A stretch of DNA of 64,000 bases from assembly GCF_036250735.1 (NCBI RefSeq), contig NZ_CP109430.1, positions 7,192,001-7,256,000 on the forward strand, given 5' to 3'. This stretch comes from Streptosporangium sp. NBC_01495. GTDB lineage: Bacteria > Actinomycetota > Actinomycetes > Streptosporangiales > Streptosporangiaceae. The notes below the pieces were generated by a model that was not told the origin of the DNA, searched no databases, and saw nothing but the letters and a program-made list of their open reading frames with translations. A program made the position numbers and the translations under genes. Of this stretch, positions 8,014 to 17,457 are shown one piece after another (position 1 is the first letter of the stretch; each line of letters begins with the position of its first letter).

Positions 8014-9693
8014 TCACCCGGCGAGGCTCAGGTAGCGCAGCCGGGCCAGACCGTCCATCGGCTGGACCCACCCCGCCACCTCCTCCCTGACGGGAAGGTT
8101 GAAGTTGGGCTGGCAGACGACGACCCACGGCACGTCCCCGGCCAGGATCTCCTGCACGCGCAGCCAGAGCTTGGCACGCTCGGCCTCGTCGACGACGGTG
8201 TGGGAGTCCTCGAAGATCTTCTCGATCTCGTCGTTGACGTAGTTGGAGTAGTTGAGGCTGGCGCCCTTGGTGAAGCTGGTCCCGAGCATGTACTCCACGT
8301 CGTTGACCCAGAGCTGGCCCACGGTGATCTGCAACGGGACGTTCTTCTTCTCCCTGCGCTCGGCGAGCGTGGCGGGGTCGAGCGGGGTGAGCTTGAGCTC
8401 GATGCCCGCCTTCCTGGCCTCGCTCTGCACCAGGACGGCGATCTGCTGCTGCTCCTCGCTGTCGGTCTGGAAGACCAGCTCGGAGGTGACCGAGGTCTTG
8501 CCCGCCCCGGCCAGCGTCTCCTTCGCCTTGGCGACGTCGTAGGCGTAGGGGTAGCCGGTCTCGGAGTAACCGGGCATGTCCAGCGGGACGACGCTCCTGG
8601 CGGGCCGCGCGTCGCCGCCGTAGACGTTGGCGATGATCTGCTCGTACGGGACGGCGTGGGCGAGCGCCCTGCGGACCGCGGGGTCGTCGAAGGGCGCGGT
8701 GGTAACCGACATCTGGATGGCGACCTGGTTGTTGCTCGGCGCGGAGATGACCTTGATGCCCGGCGTGGTCTTGAGGTCCTTGATGTCGCGCTGGCCGATC
8801 CCGAAGGCGATGTCGATGTCGCCGTTCTGCAGCTGGAGGCGCTGGTTGGAGGCGGCGGGGACCACGGTGAGCCTGATCTCGGCGCTCTTGGCGCCGTCGG
8901 TGCCGGGATAGCCGGTGTTGGCGGTGAGCAGGATCTCCTGGCCCTGGACCGCCTTCTCCACGTTGAAGTAGCCGCCGGTCGGAGGGTTCTTGGCGAACCA
9001 CTCCTTGGCCCAGGGGTCGTCGCCGGTGGCGTGCTTCTTGGCCTCCTCCGAGTCGAAGACGTACAGCGAGATGGCCTGGATCTGCCGGGTGAGGGCACTG
9101 GGGAACGCCTGGGTGAACGTCACGGTGTAGTCGTCGACCACCTCGACCTGGTCGGCCCTGGTGAGCCCGATCAGCCGGTAGATCCCGGCGACGTTGGCCT
9201 TCGCGGCGAAGGCGCGGTCCTTGGACCACTTGACGTCCTTGGCGGTCATCTCGTTGCCGCCGGCGAACTTGACGCCCTTGCGCAGCTTGAGGGTCCAGAC
9301 CTTGTTGTCGGCGTCGGGCTCGAAGGACTCGGCGAAGGTCGGGGCGATCGCCTCGGTGTCGAGGATCCGGCCGTCGCCGACCGAGGTGACCCCGTAGTCG
9401 ACCATGTAGGGGAAGACGTTCTTGTAGAGCATCAGCGCGGTCAGGTCGAATCCGACGAAGTCCTGGTCCCAGCTGCTCAGGTAGCTGCCCACCGCGATCC
9501 GCAGCGCCGAGGCGGCGGGGGCGGCGCTCCCGCCGGGAGCGGCACTCGCCGCGGGGGTGCCTGAGCCGCCCGCCTTGGTGCCCGCGGCGCACCCGGTCGC
9601 GAGGAGGAGGGCGACCCCACCCCCGAGCTGCAGGATCGAGCGACGGGACAGCTCGGGAGATACCAGACCGTGGGGGTGAGAGAAACCGGGCAT
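8014..9693 (-). CDS. TAT-dependent lipoprotein, substrate-binding protein of the peptide/nickel-type importer
   Basis: A 559-residue family 5 solute-binding protein. The ATG at 9693 is chosen because GGAGG lies 7-8 bases upstream. The leader has a twin-arginine motif SRRSILQ (residues 16-22) followed by a lipobox LATGC with the lipidated Cys at 35, so it is predicted to be TAT-exported and membrane-anchored. The mature protein shows family features such as the KVWTLKLRKGVKFAGG segment. It is the first gene of the importer/hyuAB operon and should deliver the substrate to the permeases. Ligand identity (peptide, hydantoin or other) is not visible. Confidence 0.93.
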   Translation of the reverse strand: MPGFSHPHGLVSPELSRRSILQLGGGVALLLATGCAAGTKAGGSGTPAASAAPGGSAAPAASALRIAVGSYLSSWDQDFVGFDLTALMLYKNVFPYMVDYGVTSVGDGRILDTEAIAPTFAESFEPDADNKVWTLKLRKGVKFAGGNEMTAKDVKWSKDRAFAAKANVAGIYRLIGLTRADQVEVVDDYTVTFTQAFPSALTRQIQAISLYVFDSEEAKKHATGDDPWAKEWFAKNPPTGGYFNVEKAVQGQEILLTANTGYPGTDGAKSAEIRLTVVPAASNQRLQLQNGDIDIAFGIGQRDIKDLKTTPGIKVISAPSNNQVAIQMSVTTAPFDDPAVRRALAHAVPYEQIIANVYGGDARPARSVVPLDMPGYSETGYPYAYDVAKAKETLAGAGKTSVTSELVFQTDSEEQQQIAVLVQSEARKAGIELKLTPLDPATLAERREKKNVPLQITVGQLWVNDVEYMLGTSFTKGASLNYSNYVNDEIEKIFEDSHTVVDEAERAKLWLRVQEILAGDVPWVVVCQPNFNLPVREEVAGWVQPMDGLARLRYLSLAG

Positions 9694-9800
9694 CGCAGTC
9701 CTCCAGGGGCCATGAGGGATAGGCCGCGAGGTTAGCGGATCGCTCCACTGACGGCTCACCCGACCTGCATGTGCCGTTTGTTCTATCAGACCTGAGTTTG

Positions 9801-9827
9801 GTGAACAAGAGATCGATGCTTGTTCAC
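9801..9827. promoter_or_regulatory. Perfect inverted repeat upstream of the importer/hyu operon
   Basis: GTGAACAAG and CTTGTTCAC form perfect 9-bp arms around a 9-bp spacer, 108 bp upstream of the lipoprotein start. The size and symmetry fit a dimeric repressor site. It could also form a hairpin in the 5' leader. Confidence 0.6.
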
Positions 9828-9939
9828 GAACGAAAACCCGTGCTCAGAAAGGCGATCGAGCAACTCAAAGATCAATTGCACTGGGCCATGTTCACTGAAT
9901 TTCACAAGAACGACGCCCAGATGTGACCGGCGCTCCCTA

Positions 9940-9953
9940 CCCTGTCGACAGGG
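9940..9953. promoter_or_regulatory. 14-bp perfect palindrome CCCTGTCGACAGGG
   Basis: This is an uninterrupted palindrome about 250 bp upstream of the lipoprotein gene. No function can be assigned, and a chance origin in GC-rich DNA is possible. Confidence 0.3.
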
Positions 9954-10161
9954 CCGGGCGCACCCCCGAGATCCCGTCCGGACGGCGGGACGGCGAACCA
10001 CGCGCGAGCGGCGGGAAAAGCGGCGGGCGCGGCGACCGTCAGTGTGCTCTCTCGCCTGCTGAACGACAGCTGCGACAGCGACTGACCGTCACCACGCCCT
10101 CCGGCTCCATACGCGGTCTTCCTGTCCCGCTACCGCTGTCGTCGCCCCGTGGAACCTTCTC

Positions 10162-13100
10162 TCACGGCGAACCCGCCTTCCGGTGGTTCACCGGGTCGGC
10201 GGACCAGGATTCGTAGGGGTTGCCCGCGTCCGCGGCCGAGACGACGGGCTGGAGGTAGCGTCCGAGCGCGGGATCGTAGAGGCGGGCGCCCATCAGGACG
10301 GTCCCGTCGACGGTCTCCGCCGAGCGCCGCAGGCCCCCGAGCCAGCCGTAGCGCCGTGCCTCCGACCGCGCCACGCCGTACTCGTCGTAGTCGAGCACGG
10401 TCGCGGCGCCGGTGCCGAGTTCCAGCTCGGTGCCGACGTCGCCGTGGACGGTGGTGAGCTGCAGGCGCGCGGGCCCGGCCTTCGCGGTGATCGCGGCCAG
10501 GCGTCCGTCGGGGCCGACGACGTTCCTGGTGATCTCGCCGTCGCGGGTGTCCTCCACGATCCACGAGGGCCGGTCGTCCCCGGAACCGTAGTGGCTGACC
10601 TTGACCGTCCCCGTCTCCGAGGTCGCCGACCGGATCCGGTTCCTGGCGTCGAGTGCCCAGGTCATCGTCGAGGAACCGGCCGTCTGGCGGTACGGCACGC
10701 CGTTGACGTGGTAGTTCACCGTCCGGCCGCCCGGCAGCGAGGTGGTGCGGCCCAGCGCGTCGTAGCCGTATCCGTCACCGGTGAGCCGGTCCGCCGCGTC
10801 GTGGGCGTAGGTGGTGACGGTGGCGGCCGGATCGTCCGGCCGCGGGCAGTCCTCGTCCGAGCTGTGCGCGGCCAGGCGGCTCCGGTTGGTGTTCGCGTCG
10901 AAGGAGTAGGCGCGCACCGCGCAGGTCAGGCCGATGTACTCCTGGACGGAGGACAGCCGCCCCGCCGCGTCGTAGCCGAGGGTGCGGTCGGTCATCGTGT
11001 CGGTGCGCAGGTGCAGGATCGTCTGCCCGTGCACCGACGCGGAGACCTGGTCGATCATCACCGGCCCCTCCAGGTCGTCCCTGGTGTAGATCCGGCCGAA
11101 CTCGGCTCCGACCTCGTCGACCAGGCTCATCACGTGCAGGCCGCCCGGCAGGTCACCGGTGGTCATGACGCCCTCCTCGTCGTAGCGGGCGGTGAACACG
11201 CCCGCCACCGAGTCGGTGACGGAGGTGACCAGGCCGCGCGGTTCGGCGGCGTGGTCGTAGGCGTAGGTGACGGTCGAAGGGGCCGAGTCGACGACCTTGG
11301 CACGTCGGCCCAGGGCGTCGTACTCGGTCCGGGTGGTCCCGCCGTCGGCGTCGGTGACGGAGAGCACGCGGCCGAGCCGGTCATAGGCCGTCACGACCCG
11401 TTCGGTCACCGTGCCCGTGCCGTCGAGGCGCCGGTCCTCAAGCACCCTGCCGGTACCCGGGTCGTAGAGGACGCCCGCCGTGGGCAGCGGCTGCCCCACA
11501 CCTCCGGTGACCAGCGTCGTGACCGGACGCCCCGCGGCGTCGTAGCCGGTGGTGGTGACACCGCCGGCGGACTCCGTCACGGTGGCGCGGTCGCCGAACC
11601 GGGTGTGGGTGAAGGTACGCACCGAGCCCGCGTTGCCGACCGGCTTCTCCTGGCAGGTCAGTCCCGCCCATTCCGGACGCCCGGCGCAGGTTCCCGAGCC
11701 GCCGGACTCGTAGTAGGTGGTCTCGACCCCGGCACCCTTGGGCCGGGTGGTCCTGGTGACGCCGCCCGCCGCGTTGTAGGCCGCGCCCGTGGTGATCGCC
11801 AGCCCTCCGGGGTCCCGGACGACCCTGGCAGGCCGTCCCACGGCCCAGTCGTACGCGATGGTGGTGGTCCGCACGTCGGTGTCGGGCATGCGCTCCCTGC
11901 CGACGATCCTGGCGCCGACCCTGACCGTGGTGGCCAGATCCCGGGTGACCGCGTCGGCGGGCCGCCCCTCGTCGTAGGTGGTGACGGTACGGGTACGGGC
12001 CCCGATCGCGTATCCGGCGGGGAGCTCGTCCTCCGCGCCGGGCACATCCGCCTCCAGGGTGATGATGTGGACCGGGCCGATCCTCTCCAGCTCGCGCCGC
12101 CCGGTGTCGTCGTAGACCGAGCGGGTGGACAGCAGCTCGGCGCGCTCGGGCGCGTCGAACTGGGTGATGGCCAGCTCGGCGAGACGGTAGTTCTCCTCGT
12201 CGAGGGCGAGCGCCCGGTTGTGCGCGGTGAGCTCGCGCACCGCGTGGCCGGACCGGTCGTACTCGGCGACCGAGAGGTGGCCGCCGGGGACGAGGGTGTT
12301 CACCGCCCGGCCGTCCGCGTTGAGGTAGCTCACCGTGGCGCGGCTCCAGGTGGCCTGTGCGCCGGTGTTCGAGGCGGGCCGCTGGTCGGCGGGGAAGATC
12401 GCGGTGGCGGTGACGGGATTGTCCCGCTGCCCCCAGACGGCGGTGTGCGCGGGCAGCAGGTCGGCCGGTCCCCCCGTCGCCTTCCCCAGCGGTACGCCGT
12501 ACACGAGGCTGGTCGTGGCCTCGCCCGCGATCTGGTCGGCGGTGCCGGGCCTGAGGGTGGACCGGGTGGCCGCGAGCAGGCGGCCGTCGGTGTCGTGGCG
12601 GTAGGTCCAGGGCAGTTCGCCCGGCGGGGTGAGCGAGACGACGCGGCCCGCCGCGTCGTAGCCGTAGGCGGTCTTGAGCGCGGGGACGATCCTGGGGTCC
12701 CAGGTCTCGCGCAACCGGCCCGCCGCGTCGTAGGCGTACCGGGCGATCGCGACCGGTGCCCCCATCACGGCCTGCCCGGCGGCGGCGCCGGGGACGGCCC
12801 CGTGGAAGAGCACCTCGCTGACCCGGCCCGCCTGGTCGCCGAGGACGGTGCCGCTCGCGGTGGTCGTGGTCGCGTAGACCAGTTCCAGGACGCGGCAGCC
12901 CACGACGGGCGAGGGAAGGGAACAGCCGCCCGCCGAGGTGATCGCCTTCAGCCTGCTCCGGCCGTCCACGGTCTCGTAGAGGTGGCCGCCGGGCAGGTAG
13001 ACCTCCCCCTGCTTGGTGAAGGTGGTCACCGACCCTCGGGGGTCCCTGAGGGTGTAGGTGCCGGTGAGGGTCAGCTCCTCGGCGCCCCTCTCCGGTTTCC

Positions 13101-16050
13101 AGCCGCTCGCGGTCCTCGTGAACTGGATCGGCGTGCCGTCGGCGAGCAGCAGCTCGGCCGAGCTCGCCGAGGTCTCCCTCAGCGAGGCGTACGGGGAGGC
13201 GCCGCCCACGGACCACTGGGGCCCGAAGGGTGCGACGAGGCCGGTGACCCGGGCGCCGAGTTCCGGGTCGCGCGAGGAGGCCGTACGGGACAGCGACAGG
13301 CCGAACTCCGCCGCCTCGGTCGTCCGGAGGACGTGGTCACCGGTCAGCAGGTTCACCGCGCCGGGACCGGGAGCGGGACCGGAGCCGGAGCCGGGAGCGG
13401 AGCCGGAGCCGGAACCGGGAGCGGAGCCGGGAGCGGAGCTGGAATCGGAACCGGGAGCGGGAGCGGTCCCGCCCGGAGCCTCGTCCTGACCGGCCCGGTC
13501 CTCGTTCGCGCGGGGAGCGAAGGGGTCCGCGTCCGCACGGGAACCGGACGGATCCGCCGGTGCGCCGGGATCGATCGGGTCCGCCGCGGCGCCGGTGGCC
13601 CGGCGGTCGGCGACCACGTCGGCCACCTCGGAGGTACCCGTGACCCCACCGGCCGTCGACAGGACCGCGCGCACCTGCGCCGCGCCGTCACCGCCCAGCT
13701 GGCCGGAGAGGTTCCAGGTGAGCCCGGAGACCGTACCCGTACCTCCGGCGACGGTGACCGGGACCGGCCAGGCGGCCAGGGGCCTGCCATCGGCGCCCAG
13801 CACGTGGGCCACGGGGATGTCGGCCCAGGCGTCGATCTCGGCCCGCCGCCACTGGAACGTGGCGCGGTCGAAGCCGCCGCCGGTAGCGGCCAGCCCGACC
13901 TGCCCGGTGCTACGCCGTCCGTCCGCGGGCGAGACGAGCGCGACGGCTCCCGTACCGGAGCCGACGTTGAAGTTGTGGGTGACGGTCGGGGAGGCGTTGC
14001 CCGCCTTGTCGATCGTGTACGCCTGGAACGTGTGGGCGCCGGTCGTGGCGGGCGTCACGACGACCTGCTTGGCGGCGCCCGTGGTGAGCACCTTGACGAT
14101 CGCGCCGCCGTCGAGGCGATGGGCGATCCAGCCGGTGTCGGTGGAGGCGGGCTTGACCGTGAAGGTGCCCGCCTTGCCCGCGCCGCCGTGCCAGGTGCCG
14201 TCGGCGGGGTAGTCGGCCGAGCTGACCGTGGGCACGGGCGGCTTGGCGGTGTCGACGGTGAAGGTGTGGGTGGCGTAGGCCGTGGAGCTCAGCGAGCCGT
14301 CGTTGGACCAGGCGCGGACGGTGTAGGTCCTGCCCGGGACGAGCTTGCCCGCCGGTACGGTCGCCGCCGAGAACTTGCCGCTGGCGACGTAGCCGCCGAG
14401 CAGGTTGTCGACGACCAGGGTGGTGCCGTCGTAGACGTCGAACAGGCCCCGCACGTTGCCACCGTCGGCGTCGCCGACGTGGGCCTGGAGCTGCGGCGTC
14501 ACGGTGGTGGTCCAGTTGACCGCGTCGTAGGCGGCGCCAGGGGTGACCCACGTGCTCGGGGGCTTCGTCGGGTAGGAGTTGTAGGTCACCGCGATGTACG
14601 GCACGTGCGAGGAGGCGTTGCCGGAGTTGAAGCGCTTCCAGGCGTACTCGTCGGTCTCGCTGGTGGCTCGCAGGCCGATGCCGGACTCCGTCCAGCCGTT
14701 GTCCGCCCAGTGCTGCGCCAGCGAGGTCACGTTGGCGTTGACCCACCCGTCCGCGCAGCCGGTGCCCCATCCCTTGGTCTGGGAGGAGGTGGCGTAGCGG
14801 GCGGCCAGCGCCGGCCCCGGCCATCGCGAGGAGGTCGAGGCCCTGTTCGCCGTCCAGACCTCCCAGCTTCGGGCCTCACAGGACCAGGAGTGGAAGTTCC
14901 ACAGGTTGAGCGTGGCCGACTGGATCTTCTTGCCCGCGATGCCGGGCGTCTTCCAGGTGATGAAGGACCGGGCCACCTGCCCGCCGCCGTTGTCGCCGAC
15001 CTTCAGCTCGGTCGCGCCGGACTGGTCGGTTCCGTACCCCTCCTGGACGAAGGTGTCGAAGACCTGGCCGAGGTTCAGCGACGGGTCGACGGTGACCGGA
15101 TAGACCGTGGCCGGGTCGGAGAGGAACGCGGGGTCCGGGGTGAGCACGAGCTCGTCCCCGGAGAGCCTCATGTCCACCTTGGCGCGGTGCCGATGCTCGC
15201 CGGAGCCGGGATCCACCCGGGCGTCCCACATCACGGGCGCGGGGATGGTGACGACCTCCCCACCGGCCCTCCCACCGGCGCGGCCGGTCAGCTCGACACC
15301 GCCGTCCGCCGTCTGGCGCGGCCTCATGCCGGGCGCCTTCAGCTTCAGCGAGTAGGACAGCGGCCGGTCCGGAGCGCGGTCGAGGAGAAGGAACTGCTCG
15401 GCCCCGGTCCGCGTGGCGGAGACGACGAGGTCGGCGCCGGGCAGCGCCTCGGGATAGGTGGCGCTCTCACCGGCGATCCGGGGCGCGGGCAGGCTGCCCT
15501 TCCACTGCAGGGTGACCTTGGCGTCCCCCTCTCCGAGGGTGATGAGGTCCACGGCCTCCGCGCCCCGGCGCGTGACGCCACGCCCGCCGAACCGGAGCCC
15601 GCGGCGGTGTCCTCGGGTCACGACCTCACCGTCCGGGGCCGTCGTGAGGGATATGTCCACCGGCGCCCATCTGCCGTCCCGGCGGAACCGGATCGGGCCG
15701 GCGAACGCCTCCACGGTGAGCGAGCCGTCGGGGTTGGCGTAGGTCGTGGCGGTCTCGGTCCGCGCGGACTCCACCTCGACCCGCTTGCCGGTGAGCCGGG
15801 CGGTGAGCCTGGCCGAGGGCTCGTCGGGGGCGACGGGACCGGCGCCGCCTGCGGTGGACGGGTCGGCGGTGGCGGGGGGAACCGCGGGGACGGTCGCGGA
15901 CGGGTCGGCGGGGGCGGTCGCGGGCCCGGGTACGGGGCCGGCCGCCAGCGCGGCTCCCGTCTGCCAGGTGTTCAGGACGGTCAGGGCGAGGAGGGCGGCC
16001 AGGCCGCCGGCGATCGCCCGCGTTCCCGCGCGTGACGGGAGGTGGTTCAT
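10162..16050 (-). CDS. Large secreted DNRLRE / RHS (YD-repeat) protein
   Basis: A 1962-residue protein with a Sec signal peptide (Arg-rich start, hydrophobic stretch LAALLALTVL, then Ala-rich cleavage region). A DNRLRE-type domain follows (roughly residues 325-510; VDPSLNLGQVFDTFVQEGYG), then Ig-like repeats. A Gly/Ser/Ala/Pro linker of repeated GSAPGSGSG type comes next, followed by many YD repeats (YDAAGR, YDALGR, YDRLGR). The C terminus reaches the RHS core end motif GARLYDPALGRYLQ and stops only about 27 residues later, where polymorphic toxins normally carry a 100-200 residue toxin tip. No immunity gene follows. The start at 16050 is chosen because GGAG and a proper signal sequence follow, rather than a further upstream frame start. 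Its likely role is a cell-surface or secreted structural or contact protein. Confidence 0.88.
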   Translation of the reverse strand: MNHLPSRAGTRAIAGGLAALLALTVLNTWQTGAALAAGPVPGPATAPADPSATVPAVPPATADPSTAGGAGPVAPDEPSARLTARLTGKRVEVESARTETATTYANPDGSLTVEAFAGPIRFRRDGRWAPVDISLTTAPDGEVVTRGHRRGLRFGGRGVTRRGAEAVDLITLGEGDAKVTLQWKGSLPAPRIAGESATYPEALPGADLVVSATRTGAEQFLLLDRAPDRPLSYSLKLKAPGMRPRQTADGGVELTGRAGGRAGGEVVTIPAPVMWDARVDPGSGEHRHRAKVDMRLSGDELVLTPDPAFLSDPATVYPVTVDPSLNLGQVFDTFVQEGYGTDQSGATELKVGDNGGGQVARSFITWKTPGIAGKKIQSATLNLWNFHSWSCEARSWEVWTANRASTSSRWPGPALAARYATSSQTKGWGTGCADGWVNANVTSLAQHWADNGWTESGIGLRATSETDEYAWKRFNSGNASSHVPYIAVTYNSYPTKPPSTWVTPGAAYDAVNWTTTVTPQLQAHVGDADGGNVRGLFDVYDGTTLVVDNLLGGYVASGKFSAATVPAGKLVPGRTYTVRAWSNDGSLSSTAYATHTFTVDTAKPPVPTVSSADYPADGTWHGGAGKAGTFTVKPASTDTGWIAHRLDGGAIVKVLTTGAAKQVVVTPATTGAHTFQAYTIDKAGNASPTVTHNFNVGSGTGAVALVSPADGRRSTGQVGLAATGGGFDRATFQWRRAEIDAWADIPVAHVLGADGRPLAAWPVPVTVAGGTGTVSGLTWNLSGQLGGDGAAQVRAVLSTAGGVTGTSEVADVVADRRATGAAADPIDPGAPADPSGSRADADPFAPRANEDRAGQDEAPGGTAPAPGSDSSSAPGSAPGSGSGSAPGSGSGPAPGPGAVNLLTGDHVLRTTEAAEFGLSLSRTASSRDPELGARVTGLVAPFGPQWSVGGASPYASLRETSASSAELLLADGTPIQFTRTASGWKPERGAEELTLTGTYTLRDPRGSVTTFTKQGEVYLPGGHLYETVDGRSRLKAITSAGGCSLPSPVVGCRVLELVYATTTTASGTVLGDQAGRVSEVLFHGAVPGAAAGQAVMGAPVAIARYAYDAAGRLRETWDPRIVPALKTAYGYDAAGRVVSLTPPGELPWTYRHDTDGRLLAATRSTLRPGTADQIAGEATTSLVYGVPLGKATGGPADLLPAHTAVWGQRDNPVTATAIFPADQRPASNTGAQATWSRATVSYLNADGRAVNTLVPGGHLSVAEYDRSGHAVRELTAHNRALALDEENYRLAELAITQFDAPERAELLSTRSVYDDTGRRELERIGPVHIITLEADVPGAEDELPAGYAIGARTRTVTTYDEGRPADAVTRDLATTVRVGARIVGRERMPDTDVRTTTIAYDWAVGRPARVVRDPGGLAITTGAAYNAAGGVTRTTRPKGAGVETTYYESGGSGTCAGRPEWAGLTCQEKPVGNAGSVRTFTHTRFGDRATVTESAGGVTTTGYDAAGRPVTTLVTGGVGQPLPTAGVLYDPGTGRVLEDRRLDGTGTVTERVVTAYDRLGRVLSVTDADGGTTRTEYDALGRRAKVVDSAPSTVTYAYDHAAEPRGLVTSVTDSVAGVFTARYDEEGVMTTGDLPGGLHVMSLVDEVGAEFGRIYTRDDLEGPVMIDQVSASVHGQTILHLRTDTMTDRTLGYDAAGRLSSVQEYIGLTCAVRAYSFDANTNRSRLAAHSSDEDCPRPDDPAATVTTYAHDAADRLTGDGYGYDALGRTTSLPGGRTVNYHVNGVPYRQTAGSSTMTWALDARNRIRSATSETGTVKVSHYGSGDDRPSWIVEDTRDGEITRNVVGPDGRLAAITAKAGPARLQLTTVHGDVGTELELGTGAATVLDYDEYGVARSEARRYGWLGGLRRSAETVDGTVLMGARLYDPALGRYLQPVVSAADAGNPYESWSADPVNHRKAGSP

Positions 16051-16190
16051 CGGTGCTCCGGGGAGAGAGGTGATCCGGTTCGACAGGAGGATCCGGTGGC
16101 GTGTCCGCGCGTGACGGCGCCCTGACCGGGCGATCTCGTCGGCGTCGGGCCCGCGCCGCCGGAGGATCCGACGGGATGTCCGTGCACGAC

Positions 16191-16219
16191 GGCGCCCCCG
16201 CCACGAGGACGGGGGCGCC
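16191..16219 (-). terminator. GC-rich hairpin between the secreted-protein and RHS genes
   Basis: GGCGCCCCCG and CGGGGGCGCC are perfect 10-bp arms around a 9-base loop, 31 bp after the stop of the upstream secreted-protein gene. There is no T-run, as is common in actinobacterial terminators. It probably separates the transcripts or lowers read-through into the RHS gene. Confidence 0.65.
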
Positions 16220-16249
16220 GGTGATCGGCTACTGGCCGACGTTCGACTG

Positions 16250-17203
16250 CTACTTGGCCGAGCAGCTCTTGCTGCGGACCTCACCCCAGGTGATCGGACC
16301 GGGCCACTGCGCCCGGATCGCGAAGCACTGCTTCTTGTTCGCCGCTTCCCTGATCTTGCGGATGAACGAGACGATTCCGGCGGCGACCGCCACCTTGCAG
16401 ATCAGCTTGACCTTGCTGTTCTTGATCTTGTCGCAGGCCGCCTTCAGTACCTCGACGGCAGCGGCGGCACCGGCGTAGAGCCAGGTGTTGTAGATCTTCT
16501 TGGTCAGGGCCTTCGAGAAGATGAGCCGGCACATGGCCTTCCACCACTCGCACTGCAGCTTGAGCGCCGGGTCCGCGACCACGGGGTAGGCCGCGCCCGC
16601 GTGGTTGACGGTCTGGATGAGCGTCATGCCCTCGACGCGGTAGCTGGTCGGCACGGGGTTGCCGTTGGCGTCCTTGGCCCAGGGGGCGTCGATCTCCGCC
16701 AGGTACACGTCCTCGTTGTAGATGAGGACCGTCTGGTCGTCCTCCTCCACCTCCAGGGTGCTGCCCTCGGGAGCGACGATCGGGAAGCGGTACTCGGTGG
16801 GCGCGGAGGCGTCCTTGATCACGGTCAGCACGCGGGCGATCTGTCCGGTGCGCTGGTGGGCGTAGGCGACGCTCGGCTGGGTGGCGGCGTAGGTCACCAG
16901 GCCGGGCAGGGCCTGGTTACCGGCACCGGCGGCCTCGGGGACACCGAAGCCGATCTCCACGTCGCTGACGTCGACCCGCAGCGTGCGGTCGGGGACGACC
17001 GAGAACACCCGCTGGACGTTGCCGTCGGGGATCTCGGTCGGGGGAACGGTCCTGGCCTCCTCGACGATGTCGGGGACGACCTGGGTGAGTGCCTCCAGAG
17101 CGGGGTCGTCGGCGGCGACGGCAGGGGTGCCGCTCATGATCGCAGTGCTCAGCGTGAGTGTCGCCGCCATTATGGCGACGACCGCCCGTGTGCCGATGCG
17201 CAT
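16250..17203 (-). CDS. Secreted protein of unknown function with Cys-rich C-terminal domain
   Basis: A 317-residue protein with a clear signal peptide (AVVAIMAATLTLSTAIM, cleavage after AVA near residue 30). The central part contains the phrase AGAAYPVVADP, which recurs in many exported actinobacterial proteins. The last 100 residues are basic, hold at least six cysteines and include a hydrophobic stretch WLYAGAAAAVEVLKAA. I do not recognise a catalytic motif. It sits upstream of the RHS gene on the same strand, so a functional link in surface contact or competition is possible but unproven. The small Lys/Cys-rich C-terminal domain could be an effector module. Confidence 0.75.
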   Translation of the reverse strand: MRIGTRAVVAIMAATLTLSTAIMSGTPAVAADDPALEALTQVVPDIVEEARTVPPTEIPDGNVQRVFSVVPDRTLRVDVSDVEIGFGVPEAAGAGNQALPGLVTYAATQPSVAYAHQRTGQIARVLTVIKDASAPTEYRFPIVAPEGSTLEVEEDDQTVLIYNEDVYLAEIDAPWAKDANGNPVPTSYRVEGMTLIQTVNHAGAAYPVVADPALKLQCEWWKAMCRLIFSKALTKKIYNTWLYAGAAAAVEVLKAACDKIKNSKVKLICKVAVAAGIVSFIRKIREAANKKQCFAIRAQWPGPITWGEVRSKSCSAK

Positions 17204-17457
17204 GGGATGTTCCTTCCGCCCGCGTTGCTGGGGATTAACGCGGGCGCCGTAAAGCTATGGATCTTGATTGGACACCAAGGTGATCTCTCAAGTCCGGGCG
17301 GCGAACAGTTGGTGATCACGAAATGGCCAGGCGGGCGCAGCGGATGGACGCCGGGCGTTCAACGGCCGGACATGTGAACGTGGCGGACAATCCCTCATGT
17401 TCACCGCGACCCCGCCGGGGGGCGGGGGAGGATCCGGGCGGCGTGTGGTGTGGCGGT

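Larger units (their letters stand above)
9694..10161. other. Intergenic region upstream of the importer/hyu operon
   Basis: These 468 bp separate the stop of the RHS gene from the lipoprotein gene. The half next to the lipoprotein gene (9,720-9,920) is clearly AT-richer than its surroundings and carries two symmetric elements listed separately. The other half is ordinary high-GC DNA in which I see no convincing gene. Confidence 0.6.

Noticed and set aside
10183..16035. Very long open frame antisense to the RHS gene
   Set aside because: It is an artefact of high-GC codon bias: the opposite strand has a signal peptide, a DNRLRE domain and YD repeats, and the antisense frame has no recognisable domain.
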